Of a stretch of 64,000 nucleotides of DNA, positions 23,107-34,950 are shown one piece after another (the first letter of the stretch is position 1; the number at the start of each line of letters is the position of its first letter). This DNA comes from Coriolopsis trogii (taxonomy: Eukaryota; Basidiomycota; Agaricomycetes; Polyporales; Polyporaceae). The DNA lies in assembly GCA_020543525.1 (NCBI GenBank), contig JAHYIO010000006.1:992001-1056000 (forward strand). The letters are read 5' to 3'. Under the pieces are notes generated by a model. That model was not told where the DNA came from and searched no databases. It saw only the letters and a program-made list of their open reading frames with translations. Position numbers and translations under genes: made by a program.

Positions 23107-24000
23107 GTATGTGCAACGAGCGGTAGCAGATCGAGCTGCTCCCGCTCTGCGCGAGTAAGCTGAAGTGCGACTGTTGTCCTGGTTTTATCGAGTGGGGTGC
23201 AAGTCAGAGCTATCGTTGTGGATCCCTGTAAGAGAGGGGTATATGAGGAAGGCACGGCGTCAACAGTATGAGACCATGCACAGGTTCAGGCTCGATAGTC
23301 TGGCTCCCTCGATGCATGTAATGTCAAGCCGCTCCCCCCTTGCCCCGAACCCGCGTATGTGAGACCCTATCGAAGCCATGTAACGGGATATCAGTTCGAT
23401 GTGTGTATGCTGCCCCCATGGATGCACAAACCATGGCAGGACGAACCCTAATAACAGCGCTGGTAGAGAGGATATGGGTGACTTGGCCTCGTCCCCAGCA
23501 TCGCACGCACAGGTCTGCGCAGTTGCACATATCAGTAGAGGTCATGGGGCTGACCGCTGAGACCCTGGCGAGAACATGTGCACGCATTAGGCAATTTACA
23601 CCGATAGACTCACAGATGGTCAGCGCTGTCTACCGTCGATTGTCGGAAGACAGCATGTCGCTGCCTTACACCACGAGGGGTTGGCAGAGAAGAGTTATCG
23701 TCATTGTATATGACTGTGTTACCAACTGACACGGGCCCACGCAGAGTACGCTCCTACGCGACATAGTACGCAGACATTGGAGGAGATCCGTTTGAGGCAT
23801 TTTCTCCTAACAAAACAGCCGAGCGTTCCAAGGAGGGCTTGATCCGTCCTAACACGACCTTCTTCCGCGACGAGCGTTCGCTGATCTCGCTGCGAGTCGA
23901 ATATCGGTCCTCGGTAACGGAGGCAGAATGCGACGCTCGGCTGGGGGCGCCCCAGAGACTACAGGGAGCGCAAATGAGGGAAATTACCGACAGAATACGG
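23107..24000. other. Gap upstream of MLKL-like copy 1
   Basis: No coding family was recognised. It presumably holds the promoter of the minus-strand gene ending at 22248. Confidence 0.35.
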
Positions 24001-24578
24001 TCAATATCGTATTGGCGGTAATGGTTCCGCGCGTATGGTGGACAAATCGACGGCTTTGTCCGTTGCTTCGTCGAGCTCCCCTATGAGCACACTGTGTATG
24101 CCGTGTCAGCATTACACGCACGGACGTCAGAGTCGAGGGGAAGCCAAAGGACATATGGGAGTCACGCACATTTGATCACCCTTGACCAGATAAAGACCTA
24201 AAGGAATCTCCTCTACACCTTCCTCCATGCTGTAGACGCGTTCTTTGGAGTCGGAGAGGACGACATTGGACTTTTGGTCGAATCCCGCCATCATGCCCTG
24301 GAGGTCAGCCGGGATACGAGCGGTCCGATGGACATGATCGGGTAGGACATGTTTAGCAGAGCCGTTGCATCCGATGACAGGGCCATAGCGGGTGACCAGA
24401 GAGTTCATTGGTCGTGAGTGGCATCAAGGAACGGAAGAGGAGGATCACGCACCACAATTGCTCGACCATCCTGGAGAATGAGAAGGACACGGTCTATGTC
24501 GTTATGCATATGAGTTTGAGTCATGTGTCCAAGAGCAGTGAAGACGTACGATCGACATAGGGCTGCAGACCAGCCATC
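24001..24578 (-). CDS. LSM8: LSM8, subunit of the nuclear U6-binding Lsm2-8 ring
   Basis: Sm-like protein that directs the Lsm2-8 ring to the 3' end of U6 snRNA in the nucleus. There are four exons: 24578-24551, 24493-24453, 24297-24170 and 24091-24001, giving 95 residues, the normal LSM8 length. The Sm1 motif runs from LLILQDGRAIVG to GFDQKSNVVLSD. The Sm2 motif is LGLYLVKGDQIVLIGELDE, with the ring-contact RGD replaced by KGD. The pattern SKERVYSMEEGVEEIPLGLY is characteristic of LSM8 rather than LSM1. The first exon is only 28 nt (MAGLQPYVD). Intron 2 (155 nt) is the longest. The gene is transcribed away from the polygalacturonase, with 376 bases between the two start codons. Confidence 0.92.
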
Positions 24579-24954
24579 TGGGGATGTCGAAGACGGACGA
24601 GGCGAACGTCGCGGCGACGATGAGTGTGCTATGCGCCCTGGGTAGAGGTGGCCGGGGTCGTTGTGCGTGTGACCGGGGTCCTGTAACTCGCTCACGTGAC
24701 GCACACACACCAATGGAAGACTCTGCGCGCTTGGGCAGGAGGATCCATGGGCTGTCTCAGTGTCTGCTGACCAGGACGATGACGGCGGAGAGACACACAG
24801 CTCCCGACATACCGCGACCATCCTTGCGCCCGGACCGCACGCTCACCGTAGGCATTTTGGAGACGTTCTCGTGATCCCTCAGCGCAACATATAAGTGCAC
24901 GCAACGCGTCCTGATGACGAGTCCGAACTCGAACTCGCGTTGAGTACAATCAGG
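24579..24954. other. Divergent promoter region LSM8 / polygalacturonase
   Basis: 376 bases between two start codons pointing apart. A TATA box at 24890 serves the polygalacturonase side. Nothing coding was seen. Confidence 0.45.
24890..24895 (+). promoter_or_regulatory. TATA box of exo-polygalacturonase gene
   Basis: TATAAG 60 bases before the ATG at 24955. A TATA box suits an inducible secreted-enzyme gene; LSM8 on the other side shows none. Confidence 0.5.
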
Positions 24955-27044
24955 ATGCTCGCAACACTCCTCGCGCTTTCGTCTCTCGCGGCGCTCGCCC
25001 TAGCTCGTCTCTCGTGCAAGGTTCCTGCCATTGGTGGCGGAGAGGACGACGGACCAGCTATCAACGCCGCCTTCAAGAGATGCGCCAAGAAGGGAAAGGT
25101 TGTCCTCGACAAATACTATGTCGTCGACTCTCTTCTTCTGACAGAGGACTTGGACGACGTAGAGATCGAGCTGAGTGGTACAGGCAAGTCTTTTGTCTGA
25201 TATTTTTTATTAACGAGTCGAAACTCAACGACCTCTAGTCCAGTATACTCCAGACATTGCGAAATGGTCACCACAGAGTCTCTACCTTGTCTACCAAAAC
25301 GCGTGAGTGCCACCGTTGCATGAACGCCCAAGTCATAAATTCTAAGGGACCATGCTGTAGGACCACGTTCTGGTTTTTGTCAGGGAACAACATACACATG
25401 TACGGAGGCGGAACTATCGATGGCAACGGCCAAGTCTGGTGGGACACGTTGAACAACACTCACGTTCGTCCTCCCGAGCTTCTCCTGTTACCTCATATTC
25501 TCACCATATGTCTCCAGGACTCTGGCACGGCCGGCGGATCATCCACGACCTTTGCCCGCCCTATTCCGCTCACTGTCGGAAACGCGACCAATGTTGTAAT
25601 CGAGAATATCAGGGAGATTGGCGCTCCGTTCTGGGTAAGTCTCAATCTTTCAACGGGATTGTTGTGGCTCAACTCCCGCAGAACAACGTAGGTCCCAAGC
25701 CTTCCGTTCGACACCCCCTCTGCGACTCATACATCACATGTTAGTTCGTGTACCAAAGCACGAATGTGACATACAGCAACATCAAGTGAGCCTTCACCGT
25801 CTCATCGGCTGCGCCCCGGATTCTGACACCATCCGTGGACCGTAGCATCCGTGCTCTTTCGTTTTCGAGCAGCCCTACTGCCAACTCTGGTAAGCAATTG
25901 CCCCACTGGCTGTGTATCCGCCCTACTCATACATTGTGGCAGATGGGTGGGATATCTATCGTTCTTCGCACATCACCATCAGGGACTCAGTGGTACTCAA
26001 CGATGATGACTGCGTCTGTGAGTAATCTCAAAACTTTTGAACGCCGTATTGAGTCTGCTTCTAACCGGGCATCGTCTCAGCATTTAAGCCCAATAGTACA
26101 AATATCATAGTCTCGAACATGTGGTGCAACGGCTCGCATGGCATCTCAGTCGGTAGCCTAGGTCAAGTGCGTGTTCGCAACTCTCCGCAGATGACTGCAT
26201 GCACGCTGATTATATCGAGGGTAATAGTATGCAGGAGAGACTGATATCGTCGCGAACGTCTCCGTGAATAACATAACCATGCTCAACGCGCAGAATGGAG
26301 CACGGATCAAGGTTTTTGGCGGAAACCCGGACCCACGTGCGTTCATCCCATATCTTCCGGGTCTCAGTATCTGAGCCGCTTTTCACTGACTCGTAGAAAG
26401 CACCATTGGTGGCGGTTCCGGATACGTTAAAAACATCACATTCAAGGACTTCTTTGGTAGGTCGCTGCAGTGGTTATTCCCTGGTCCCCTCTGATGGTTT
26501 GCTATTTCCTTTGACCATCACAGTCCAGAACGTGGACCACCCGATCCTGATTGACCAAGTTCGTTCATCGACTGAGCCTCTCACCACTTGCTAACTTGCT
26601 CGCCGCCATCTCCAGTGCTACAATACAAAAGCGGACATCTGCGCTCAATACCCCAGCACACTTTCCATTTCCGACGTTCACTGTACGTATATTGTCTCCT
26701 GACTCCGTTCGTTTTGGCTCTTCTTCCGGCTTGCGTATTGACATCTGGGGAATGTTTCATACAGATATCAATGTCACCGGCACGTCCTCAGGCGCGGAAG
26801 GCGACGTTGTAGTTGACATCGAGTGCTCCGCGACGTGCGAAGATATTACCGCAACGGATACCGGCCTCGCGAACCCAAACGGGACGGCGGAGTACGTGTG
26901 CAAGAATATCGCGAGCGAGGATCAGGTGCGCCTATCCGCCCAGTCGCTCTGGGTCTGGCCTGCTTGGGCGCTGGGGTTTGTGCTGACTACGGCTTCCTCG
27001 CTTGCTTTTGGTAGCTTGACTTCAACTGTACGGCGCCCGCGTGA
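24955..27044 (+). CDS. Secreted exo-polygalacturonase, glycoside hydrolase family 28
   Basis: Hydrolyses terminal galacturonic acid from pectin outside the cell. There are fifteen exons: 24955-25183, 25239-25302, 25361-25463, 25518-25634, 25682-25687, 25745-25785, 25846-25889, 25943-26017, 26081-26166, 26228-26336, 26397-26456, 26524-26558, 26616-26682, 26765-26925 and 27015-27044, giving 408 residues. A signal peptide covers about residues 1-17. All GH28 catalytic motifs are present: N200-x-D202 (NSDGWD), the Asp triplet 222-224, G-S-H246-G and R281-I-K283. The [13 protein letters not shown] block and the ending LDFNCTAP fit the exo type. Many N-x-S/T sites suggest glycosylation. Two oddities are noted: intron 1 uses a GC donor (ACAG/gcaagt), and exon 5 is a 6-nt microexon coding two Asn. 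The gene is intact. Confidence 0.92.
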
Positions 27045-27903
27045 TGAGGTGGCACAGAATAGCGGCGAACCTACTAATCACTAGGATCATGATATAGTGT
27101 TCGAATGCTACAACATGAATGAGAGCGATCTGCAGAGTAGAGTGGCCAGGAGATCCACAGAACCGAATCAGACTCTGCCTAGCATGCGCATATGGTCGCT
27201 GGTACAAGACCGTGAACATTATTCCTAACGCGATGTATCTCAGATCTGTCAACGCCCTAAAAAGGCAATCTAGACGCCGAGTATGCCAGTGCGGCCTGAT
27301 CTGGGCCTGGTTGGGACGAACACCACTTCACGGAAAGGGCTAGGAGTTGCTCTAACCAGTAAGGAATGGGTATCGCTATGACACAAGGCATGTCGTATCT
27401 TGGCCAAATACTACGGACAACCCGAGATACTTACTACTTTGAAGTTTAAGCACCCGAGTGACTGGCGCATTGCAGAGGCGCCTGAGTGGCATGCGAATGT
27501 GGTCCACACGAATAGCTTGTTCCACATATGCGCCATCTCGTGATGAGTCATTGGATGTCTGGCATGATCATGATTCCATCCGCCTTGTAAGTACTCATGG
27601 TGCTCCCGAACTATCGCACCGTCAGAATTGCTACAAATGTTCGCGGTCGTACGTCTAGCCTTATGTAGTCAACTTCCAATGCATCCACAGTATCCCAGTA
27701 TGGATGCCATATCGCTCATGCTTTCCCTACTCGGTATACTCATATGCGGTAGCAGCAGCGGATATCTGGATAAATGAGTGGCAAGCCCGGATATACTCTT
27801 CCGCTCCTCGAACGAACTTTCAAAAAGGAAAAAGCAAGATCCCTAGTCGTCTGTTGCCTGTGCATGTGGCTCATGAGTAGAGTTTTCCCGAAGCTCCGAG
27901 GGT
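27045..27903. other. Gap between polygalacturonase and MLKL-like copy 2
   Basis: Intergenic between convergent genes, with no coding family seen. Confidence 0.4.
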
Positions 27904-28654
27904 TCAAGACGAACCAGAAGTGAGACATTCTCGCACGGCACATCGAATCTCTCTGTGGTTCTGGATGAGTCGGCGATGCACCGTGATAGTCTCCTTGACC
28001 TACACGACTGTATTTTCAGCGCGGCGAACATCTGCTACACAGATTGAAGCTAACCTGAAAGATAGTCAGTGCAGTCCTCAGACTCTCCTGGTGTTCCGCC
28101 AGGGCGGCATCATGCTCGCCACTTCGCAAAAACCTATGGAGTGCGGGTCGCTGGCTGAGATATTGCATGGTGTCTGCAATCCTCTCTAAGCGCCTAGGGA
28201 TAGAGTAGACGTGGATATTAGCGAGCAGCAATATGTGAATGTCAGTCGTCACCGTACCACTCTAGCTCGGCCAGATTCAGTCTCATGTTGTCGTCCAGGT
28301 CGTCCTCACCGAGTCCGGCAGTAGAACTGGCAACAGCAGCAGCAACTTTCTCAGCCAACATAGCAAGCTCCTTGCAGTGCTTACGGTTCTGCTTGACAGC
28401 CTGCTTGAGGCTTCAGATATAACGTCCTAGTCCGGGATGAATGCGTCACTCACGTCGACACGCTGCAGGATGCAAACTGCGGCTTCGGTGATCCCTTGGA
28501 GGAATGGAACATACAAGCCCATCCTCCCGGTCACTTCTAAAGCGGTGATTATGGGTGTGACTTCGAAGGAGTGACGTTTCCGACGAGGGAACTTCGAGGT
28601 TAACATGGAGGAGATGGCAGGTATCTGCCTAGAAAGCATCTTGCGAAATGTCAT
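27904..28654 (-). CDS. Standalone MLKL-N-terminal-like helical protein (copy 2)
   Basis: 192 residues from four exons: 28654-28454, 28400-28258, 28193-28055 and 27999-27904. Key blocks align with copy 1: ITALEVTGRMGLYVPFLQGI, AVKQNRKHCKEL, RLNLAELEW, then RLERIADTM, LAEHQESLRTALTIFQ and a C-terminal helix VKETITVHRRLIQNHRE. Exons 2 and 3 are 143 and 139 nt, identical to copy 1, so the pair is paralogous. The last acceptor was chosen at 28000 because only that frame continues the helix seen in copy 1. The alternative acceptor nine bases upstream shifts the frame and loses the match. A second in-frame ATG at 28639 is possible. As in copy 1, no nucleotide-binding or repeat domain follows. The N-terminus is shorter and less basic than in copy 1. 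Confidence 0.75.
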
Positions 28655-29022
28655 ACTCCTTGGCAGTCACCCTGAGATATAGTAGCGCGGGTAAGAGTGA
28701 ATGGACGACGAGGAATCTGACGACGACGAGGAATCTGACGACGACGACAAGAGGAAGAGCAGGGCAGACCTACGACATGGCACAGCAGCCTCGGAATTTC
28801 ATATACACAGCATGGCCACAATATGGTATATCTTGATGGAAGAGGGTATTCCAAAAGTAGCAGTGGACCAGGTGGCTACGTGTCTAGGAACACGACAGTA
28901 GGTGGAGTACCGCATAACTACCACACAATGTTAGAAAATTAGCATATATGCGACGACTGGCATGACCATGACCCTATACAATAAAGCACGTACACATCTA
29001 TCACGTGGAACATACCTCGCAA
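28655..29022. other. Gap with short acidic-codon tandem repeat
   Basis: At about 28704-28755 a unit gacgacgaggaatct occurs twice, followed by a GAC run. The open + frame over it (28701-28901) is probably a by-product of the repeat. No gene was recognised. Confidence 0.4.
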
Positions 29023-30466
29023 TCATCTGTCACCAGCACCTATCTGGCCCTCGTACCTCCGCAAAAGAAGTCTCTCGACCCAGCCACCCTTGGGATACGG
29101 TTTTTCCCACTGGTTATGCAGGTGCACAGCAAACACCTTCTTCAGCACGGTATCCAGACCACCGCCATCCTCACGTCCAAGACCCATCGTCCACCGCCCG
29201 TCGGACGGATCCGGGAGGAAGGGGTCGGGGAGGCGGTTGTCCAGTCGACACGACCGCCCGTCGGAGAAGCAGAATGGGAGGACTTTGAAAGGAGGAATGC
29301 CTCCAGCGAGCAGTCGCCTCCGGAGCTTGAAGTAGAGGAGCGCACCCCAGTCCGTCGTCCCTTGTCTTGGGGGTGGTGAGGTGACCATGATGTGGAACGC
29401 TTCGCAGAGGTAGGGGGAGTGTTTCCGGAAGTGCATCAGAGCACCGTTGAGCGGAACGTACTTCTTGTCTACGGAGAGATATACGTCAGTCTCAACTTCG
29501 TGACGATGAAGGGATACAAGGGTGGCGGACACGTGAAACAAACGAGCAGAAGAAACACGCACCGTAGCAATCCCACTGCGTCACGAACTCATGTTCCAGC
29601 AAAGGCGCAAGGTCCCTCGTGAGCAACGAGTCCATATCCACCCAAACACCCCCGTACGCCCACAGCACGAGCAACCTCACCAGATCCCCATCCACCCACG
29701 CCTTCTCGTCCGTAATCTTCAGCAGCTCGCTCCCCGCCAGCTCCGTCCCTCTCGCTAGCGTCTCATAGTCGACCACCTTGAGCACGAACGCGTCGGGGTA
29801 CAGCCTCAGCCACTTCTGCAGTATCGTGTTGCCACCGAGGTCCCCGTTCGACCACAGCACAAGCCTCGCCCGTCCCGTGTCCTGCGTCGCGAAGAAACTC
29901 TTCAGCATCCACTCCTGCCGCGCCCCGAACGGCGCCAGATCCGTCCGCCAGTATGTGTGGTATTGCACGCGCTGCTCGGGAGGCAGGCCCCCTGCGCTCG
30001 CCGCCGCTGGCAGGCGGGGCCGGTCGAGCGGGCGCACGGTGCCCGCAAAGTCGTAGCAGTCGAGCCCGAACTGCAGCGGCATCCCCGCATGCACCTCCGT
30101 CTGGCGTGGGCCGTAGAGCGCGTCCGTCGCGTTGTAGCTGGGGGAGACCGCCCGGGGTGAGAAGCAGCCCCCGAGCGGGGCAATCTCGAGAATTTCTTGC
30201 TTCACCCATGCGCGACTGTAGACCGCAATTTCGATGTGGGGTTCCCAGTAGAGCAGACTGACGACGATGATGATGAGGGCGGCAGGAATGAAGCATTTGA
30301 GACAGCCTATGGCTGCCCGAGGTCGTAGGAAGGGTCGTGTCACGAAGTCCATACGGCGAGAGTAGACTGGAGAGGTGTCTGACCGTGCACGTTGGTGCGC
30401 CGTGGACGGAGCCGTTGCGGTAGAGTACAGTGGGATTGACTCCTCGTCCTCGTCGTAGCGCGGCAT
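29023..30466 (-). CDS. GT32-like glycosyltransferase, type II membrane protein
   Basis: 449 residues from two exons: 30466-29563 and 29468-29023 (94-nt intron, phase 1). The cytosolic N-terminus is followed by one membrane span (about 55-75, FIPAALIIIVVSLLYW) and a lumenal catalytic part. The region WVDGDLVRLLVLWAYGGVWVDMD ends with the DxD motif at D277-D279, the sugar-nucleotide and metal site of GT32 (DXD sugar-binding, Och1/inositol-phosphoceramide mannosyltransferase group). The conserved GALMHFRKHSPYL and HLHNQWEK blocks follow in exon 2. It probably acts in the Golgi. Donor sugar and acceptor cannot be assigned from sequence; mannosyl transfer is typical of the family. Confidence 0.8.
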
Positions 30467-31442
30467 GGTAGAGATGGTGAGAGGAGGGGTACCCGCAGCT
30501 GGCCGTATTGGCAGTCCGCAAGAAGTGCAAACAGCTTGCGCGCGAAATGAAGCGCCTCCATGTCTATTGGCCGCTCGTGATCGCAGTTTTCAACCTATAA
30601 ACTATGAATTCCAGTGCTGCATTTCGCTCCGAGATCGTGCGTTGTGTACAGATCATGTTGACGCAAAAGGGTTACAAGTCAAGTCGCGCGTCTGACTGGT
30701 CGTGCGCGTTACCAAGTCACCCCGACTCACACGGAACAATATTTCCTCCATTCTCAAGCAGGCAGACATACGGGTTCGCATTCACATCGCAACGAGCTAC
30801 CTACGGATACATGCAACACAGTCGGCAGAAAGAAATGGTTCGCAAGAGAGGGGCCGCGACAGTACTCGAGCTAGAGCGGTGGAGGGGGAAAAGTAAACGA
30901 TGACCGTATCATAGTGGGCAGAGGTAGCAAAAAATGGATGAAGAGGACGAGACAAGACAGCAGCGTGGGGGTCCTCGACGCGATCGCGGTGGGAAGTTGG
31001 GGACAGAGGTTGTCGTGCATTGCAGAGTGATACTATAGGAGCTGTGTGTAGAGGGAGAATGTGTGAGTGTTCTCGACGATGGCTCGGATGGGATTTCGTT
31101 GTGTCCGAGCAATGACAAGCATGTGGAGGGGTGTGTGAGATGTCGATGTATGGGAGTGCTTGTGTATGAGCAGGTGTATTCGTATTCTTGTTGCAGAGCG
31201 TGGTTGTGGTCAAGGGGTGCGATGCGGGGCGGGCGATCGAGGCGAAGACGATATAATACAGGTCCCTCTCTTGTTGTTGCAGTGTATCCGGAGCGGCCGA
31301 GGCAATGCGAAAGCGTAGTCGTGTGGTCAAACCAGCACCTCCCTCCTCTCCTCTCCCCTCTTCCCGCCCTCTCTCTCTCTCCTCCGTCCTCCACGTCTCC
31401 GAACCTCCGACGCGTTGAACCTGACGGTCCGCAGTGTCGCGA
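30467..31442. other. Gap between GT32 and DHH1 genes
   Basis: No coding family was recognised. The part next to 31442 is T/C-rich on the + strand and is likely the DHH1 3' untranslated region. Confidence 0.35.
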
Positions 31443-33143
31443 TCATCGTGCGACAGGAACGCCGCGGTACCCGTTCTGGTAACCGGCCTGTTGTTGCGGT
31501 GGTACACCAGCACCTCCGTTCATACGAGGCGGGGCGGGGCTACTTTGGTACACGACCTGAGCGGGTGCTCCCTGCCTCGCTTGCGCCTGAGCGGCAACCT
31601 GTTGGGGAGTTGCACGGGGCGCAGGTTGGGGCTGGGGCTGGGGCGCTTTGCTCTTCTGCTGCTGCTGCTGCTGTTGCTGTTGCTGTTCTGCAGCATCGTC
31701 GATAGGGCCCGATGGCGCGACGTACAAGCCCTTGTCGATCTGTTGTGGGATTGGCTGAATCTCCGTCCCGAGCTCCTGCTCGATCTTGTACAAGTTGAAT
31801 CGGTCCTCATACGTCACGAGGTTAATTGCCAACCCGAGGTGACCAAACCGTCCTGAACGGCCAATACGATGGAGGTACGTCTCGGAGTTCTTGGGGAAGT
31901 CGAAGTTAATGACGACGTTCACCGCTTGGATGTCGATACCACGCGTGAGCAAGTCCGAGCAGACCAGGTTACGACAGACACCGTTGCGGAAGTCGTGGAA
32001 GACACGGTTTCGGTGCGACTGGAGCATCTTCGCGTGCGAGTAGAAACATGAGTAGCCGAGCTCGGTGACCTTCTTGGCGAGGAGCTCGACGCGGTTCGTA
32101 GAGTTACAGAATATGATAGACTGGTTGATTTGCAACTGCAGCATGGACGGGGCGTTGGCATCACCAGGTCGTGCCAACAGGAAGACGGTTGACGCACCTT
32201 GGAGAATAGTGTATTGAGACAGTGCACCTTCTGCCGTTCTTCGACGTAGGCGTAATATTGTGTCACACCGCGCAGCGTGAGCTCATCCATGAGGTTGATC
32301 TCGTACGGTGTCTTCATATGTTTATCCTGCAGCATCCCAGTCGGTCACAGGCGCAACAAAGAGCATTCGCGGAGCAGGCACCGAGACGCACCTTGAAATC
32401 CTTGACGATCATCGGGAACGTCGCGCTGAACAACATCACCTGGCGGTCCTTGGGCAAATACGATAGCAGCTGCTCCATTACGGGAGCAAACTCGGGCGAC
32501 AGCAGCTTGTCCGCCTCGTCCATGACGAACACCGGACACTCGCTCAAGTCGGCCACGTTCTTCCCCGCGAGGTCGAGAATCCGTCCGGGCGTACCAACGA
32601 GCACGTGCACCGTCTCCGACAACCGTATGATGTCGTCCTTGAGCGTCGTGCCGCCGGTGGTGACCATAACCTGGACACCCATGTGCTTCCCCAGGTTCTT
32701 GCACACTTGCGCCGTCTGCAACGCGAGCTCGCGCGTGGGCACGAGCAGCAACGCCTGGATCTTGTTCTTGCTCACGTCGACCTGCTGGAGGCTCGGGATA
32801 ACGAACGCCGCCGTCTTGCCCGTACCGTTTTTCGCACGGGCGAGCACGTCGCGCTTCGTGAGCGCGATCGGGATGGCCTCCTCTTGAATCGGGCTCGGCT
32901 TCTCAAACCCGGCCTCGAAGATGCCCATGAGCAGCTCCCGGCGGAGGAACATGTCTTCGAATTCGACGCCCTTCGTCGCAGTCACGTCTTCCGTCTGCGG
33001 GCGGTAGTCTTTTGGTGGTGGGCGCAGACCGGACTTCCAGGCGTCGGGATGCCTGCGTCACATCCGTCAATCACACGCTAGATGCATATGCACGGAACAA
33101 ACACGCACGAGGAGGAGGATGAGGACTGAGCTTGTTGAGACAT
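31443..33143 (-). CDS. DHH1: DHH1/DDX6-type DEAD-box RNA helicase
   Basis: Cytoplasmic helicase that activates mRNA decapping and represses translation in P-bodies. There are four exons: 33143-33109, 33052-32392, 32326-32198 and 32135-31443, giving 505 residues. The first exon codes only the start (MSQQAQ plus a Ser run) and splices in phase to [10 protein letters not shown]. All motifs are present: Q-motif [14 protein letters not shown], Walker [32 protein letters not shown], then STNRVELLA and [13 protein letters not shown]. The short spacer and the RxFDFP-type block [17 protein letters not shown] are DHH1-like. The C-terminal tail (about 430-505) has ten consecutive Gln and is rich in Pro/Gln, as common in P-body proteins. 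The gene is intact. Confidence 0.94.
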
Positions 33144-34869
33144 TGTAGTAGGATTGATGGGGTGGGTAAATGGTTGCGTATACGTATGCGCTCGCAGGGG
33201 TTGCTTTGTCTAGTACAGAGCGGTCGAGTGATGGCAGCTGTTGAAGTATTGCTTCAAATTGAGGGTTGCAGCAAATTACACCGGTGTTGCGGGCGGTAGC
33301 GGCGACAATGGGGATATGCGGTTGGGCAGTATGCGGGATGGGGCAGTTGGGGGGGAGGTGGTCAAGGGCAACAACAGTCGGTTTTTCGCGACACAAGGTT
33401 GCATCGCTGGTTTCCCACGCATATTTAAGCGATACTGATACGTGGCTTATCGCTTGTTCCTTGTCTTTGTACAGTCCTTGATACGCCTTCGGGTCCCCAG
33501 CGGTGTATGCATATATCTCTACAGAAGAGGGCCCTTCTCCGGTCTACAGACTCGATGCGTAGTCGCAGTAGGATTGCATGGTCGACGAGGCAATAACTCA
33601 CAAGTCATCTGACGGCACGCATCTTTTTCAACAGACCCTCATCAGCAGCACTCCAGACTGCCCGCGAATCCAGCTCTGTCGATCATGACGACCCCTCTGT
33701 CCAAGCCAATTTCGAGCTGCTGCTTTTTCCGATGAGGCAGAAGACATTCCTCGAGATAACTTCACCTTCTCATGAACGGCTGTCGACAATCAACTAGCTC
33801 TGTTTGGCAGTCTCAGAGTCTGGCATTAATCGTCAACACCAGTCATCCTAGTACCTAACTTAAGCTGGAAACCGTGTTATCGCCGTCACCGTACATATCT
33901 ACGGTGAGGGTATCAAGACTTTTGTTGTCATGGATGCGACGGATCGTTCAGCTGCAGACCCTCAGCCTGTAACCGGCATTTACCGAAGAAGACTCATTAC
34001 ACCTCCCGTAAAGGCTCAAGACCATCTCCAACGGCCGGACGAGACTCCTTCGTCAGTCGAAGCGCTGGAGGCGAACATACGACGACGTGCCGCTGGGGAG
34101 TACAAGCGTTCAATGGCTTTTCTCGAAGCTCAAGAATAAGGTCAAAGCGAAGAAACATGTCGAGAAGGTCTGCCCAGGGGCTACAGTGTATGCGACGGCG
34201 GCGTTGATGGGTACCGTATATGAGACTGCATCGGAAGAATCGCAGGACGACATGGACAAGTCTATCACGGCTGCGGTAAGCGTTGGTTGAGCCACATCAC
34301 ATGACGCCCTCTTGATCATGGCGTTGTCATGATTGGGTTCGTCACTACCAATCGGGGTGGGTAGGAGATGGCCTGTCATTTGCTGTGCTACCCTGCACGA
34401 ACTGCGTCAAGCCTGGCGTCAGCGGCACAGACCCCTGGAGTCCTATCCCGAGCTCGTACTGCCGGGAACCCACCCCAAGACCTTTCCTTGGTTACCCGCT
34501 TGGAATTCCGCTTCATGTTCTGAAGGATGTGAGAGAGGAGATAGTGGGTATCCTCCTGGATGTCGTGCGTCAGAGAAGCCGAGTGAAGTCTACACAGACA
34601 TCGCTGCCTTGTCCGTCGCAGAGCTTCCCGAAGGCTAAAGTTGTGTCTGTATGGCGCCTTATTTGGCACTATGTGCATTTGCGTCCAGATACTTGTATAA
34701 CATGATACATGGAATTCCGAGATACACTGCGTAAGAATGAAAAAGAGGCGACTCGTTCTCTCTCCGACGTCAGAGTCATCATCCAAGTCGTAAACCCAGG
34801 CTGCCCTAGCCGCGACCGCCACTTGTCCTCTGGCGGTAGCGGCGGTGATAGCACGCGTAGGGCGTCTCA
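33144..34869. other. 1.7 kb unassigned region before inverted repeat
   Basis: Holds open + frames at 33930-34139 and 34087-34290, and an overlapping one near 34385-34638, that I do not recognise. They could be exons of an unknown gene or fragments of a mobile element. They lie just outside the left arm of the kinase-like inverted duplication. Confidence 0.3.
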
Positions 34870-34950
34870 CACTCACATCATACCAAATACGAACAAACAA
34901 AATTGGTCACGGGCGTCGAACTAAGCCTTTGCTCTTGCCGTTCGATCGGC

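Noticed and set aside
28701..28901. A short + frame with an acidic repeat
   Set aside because: The frame is created by a small tandem repeat (Asp/Glu codons) followed by unrelated sequence, with no partner exon.
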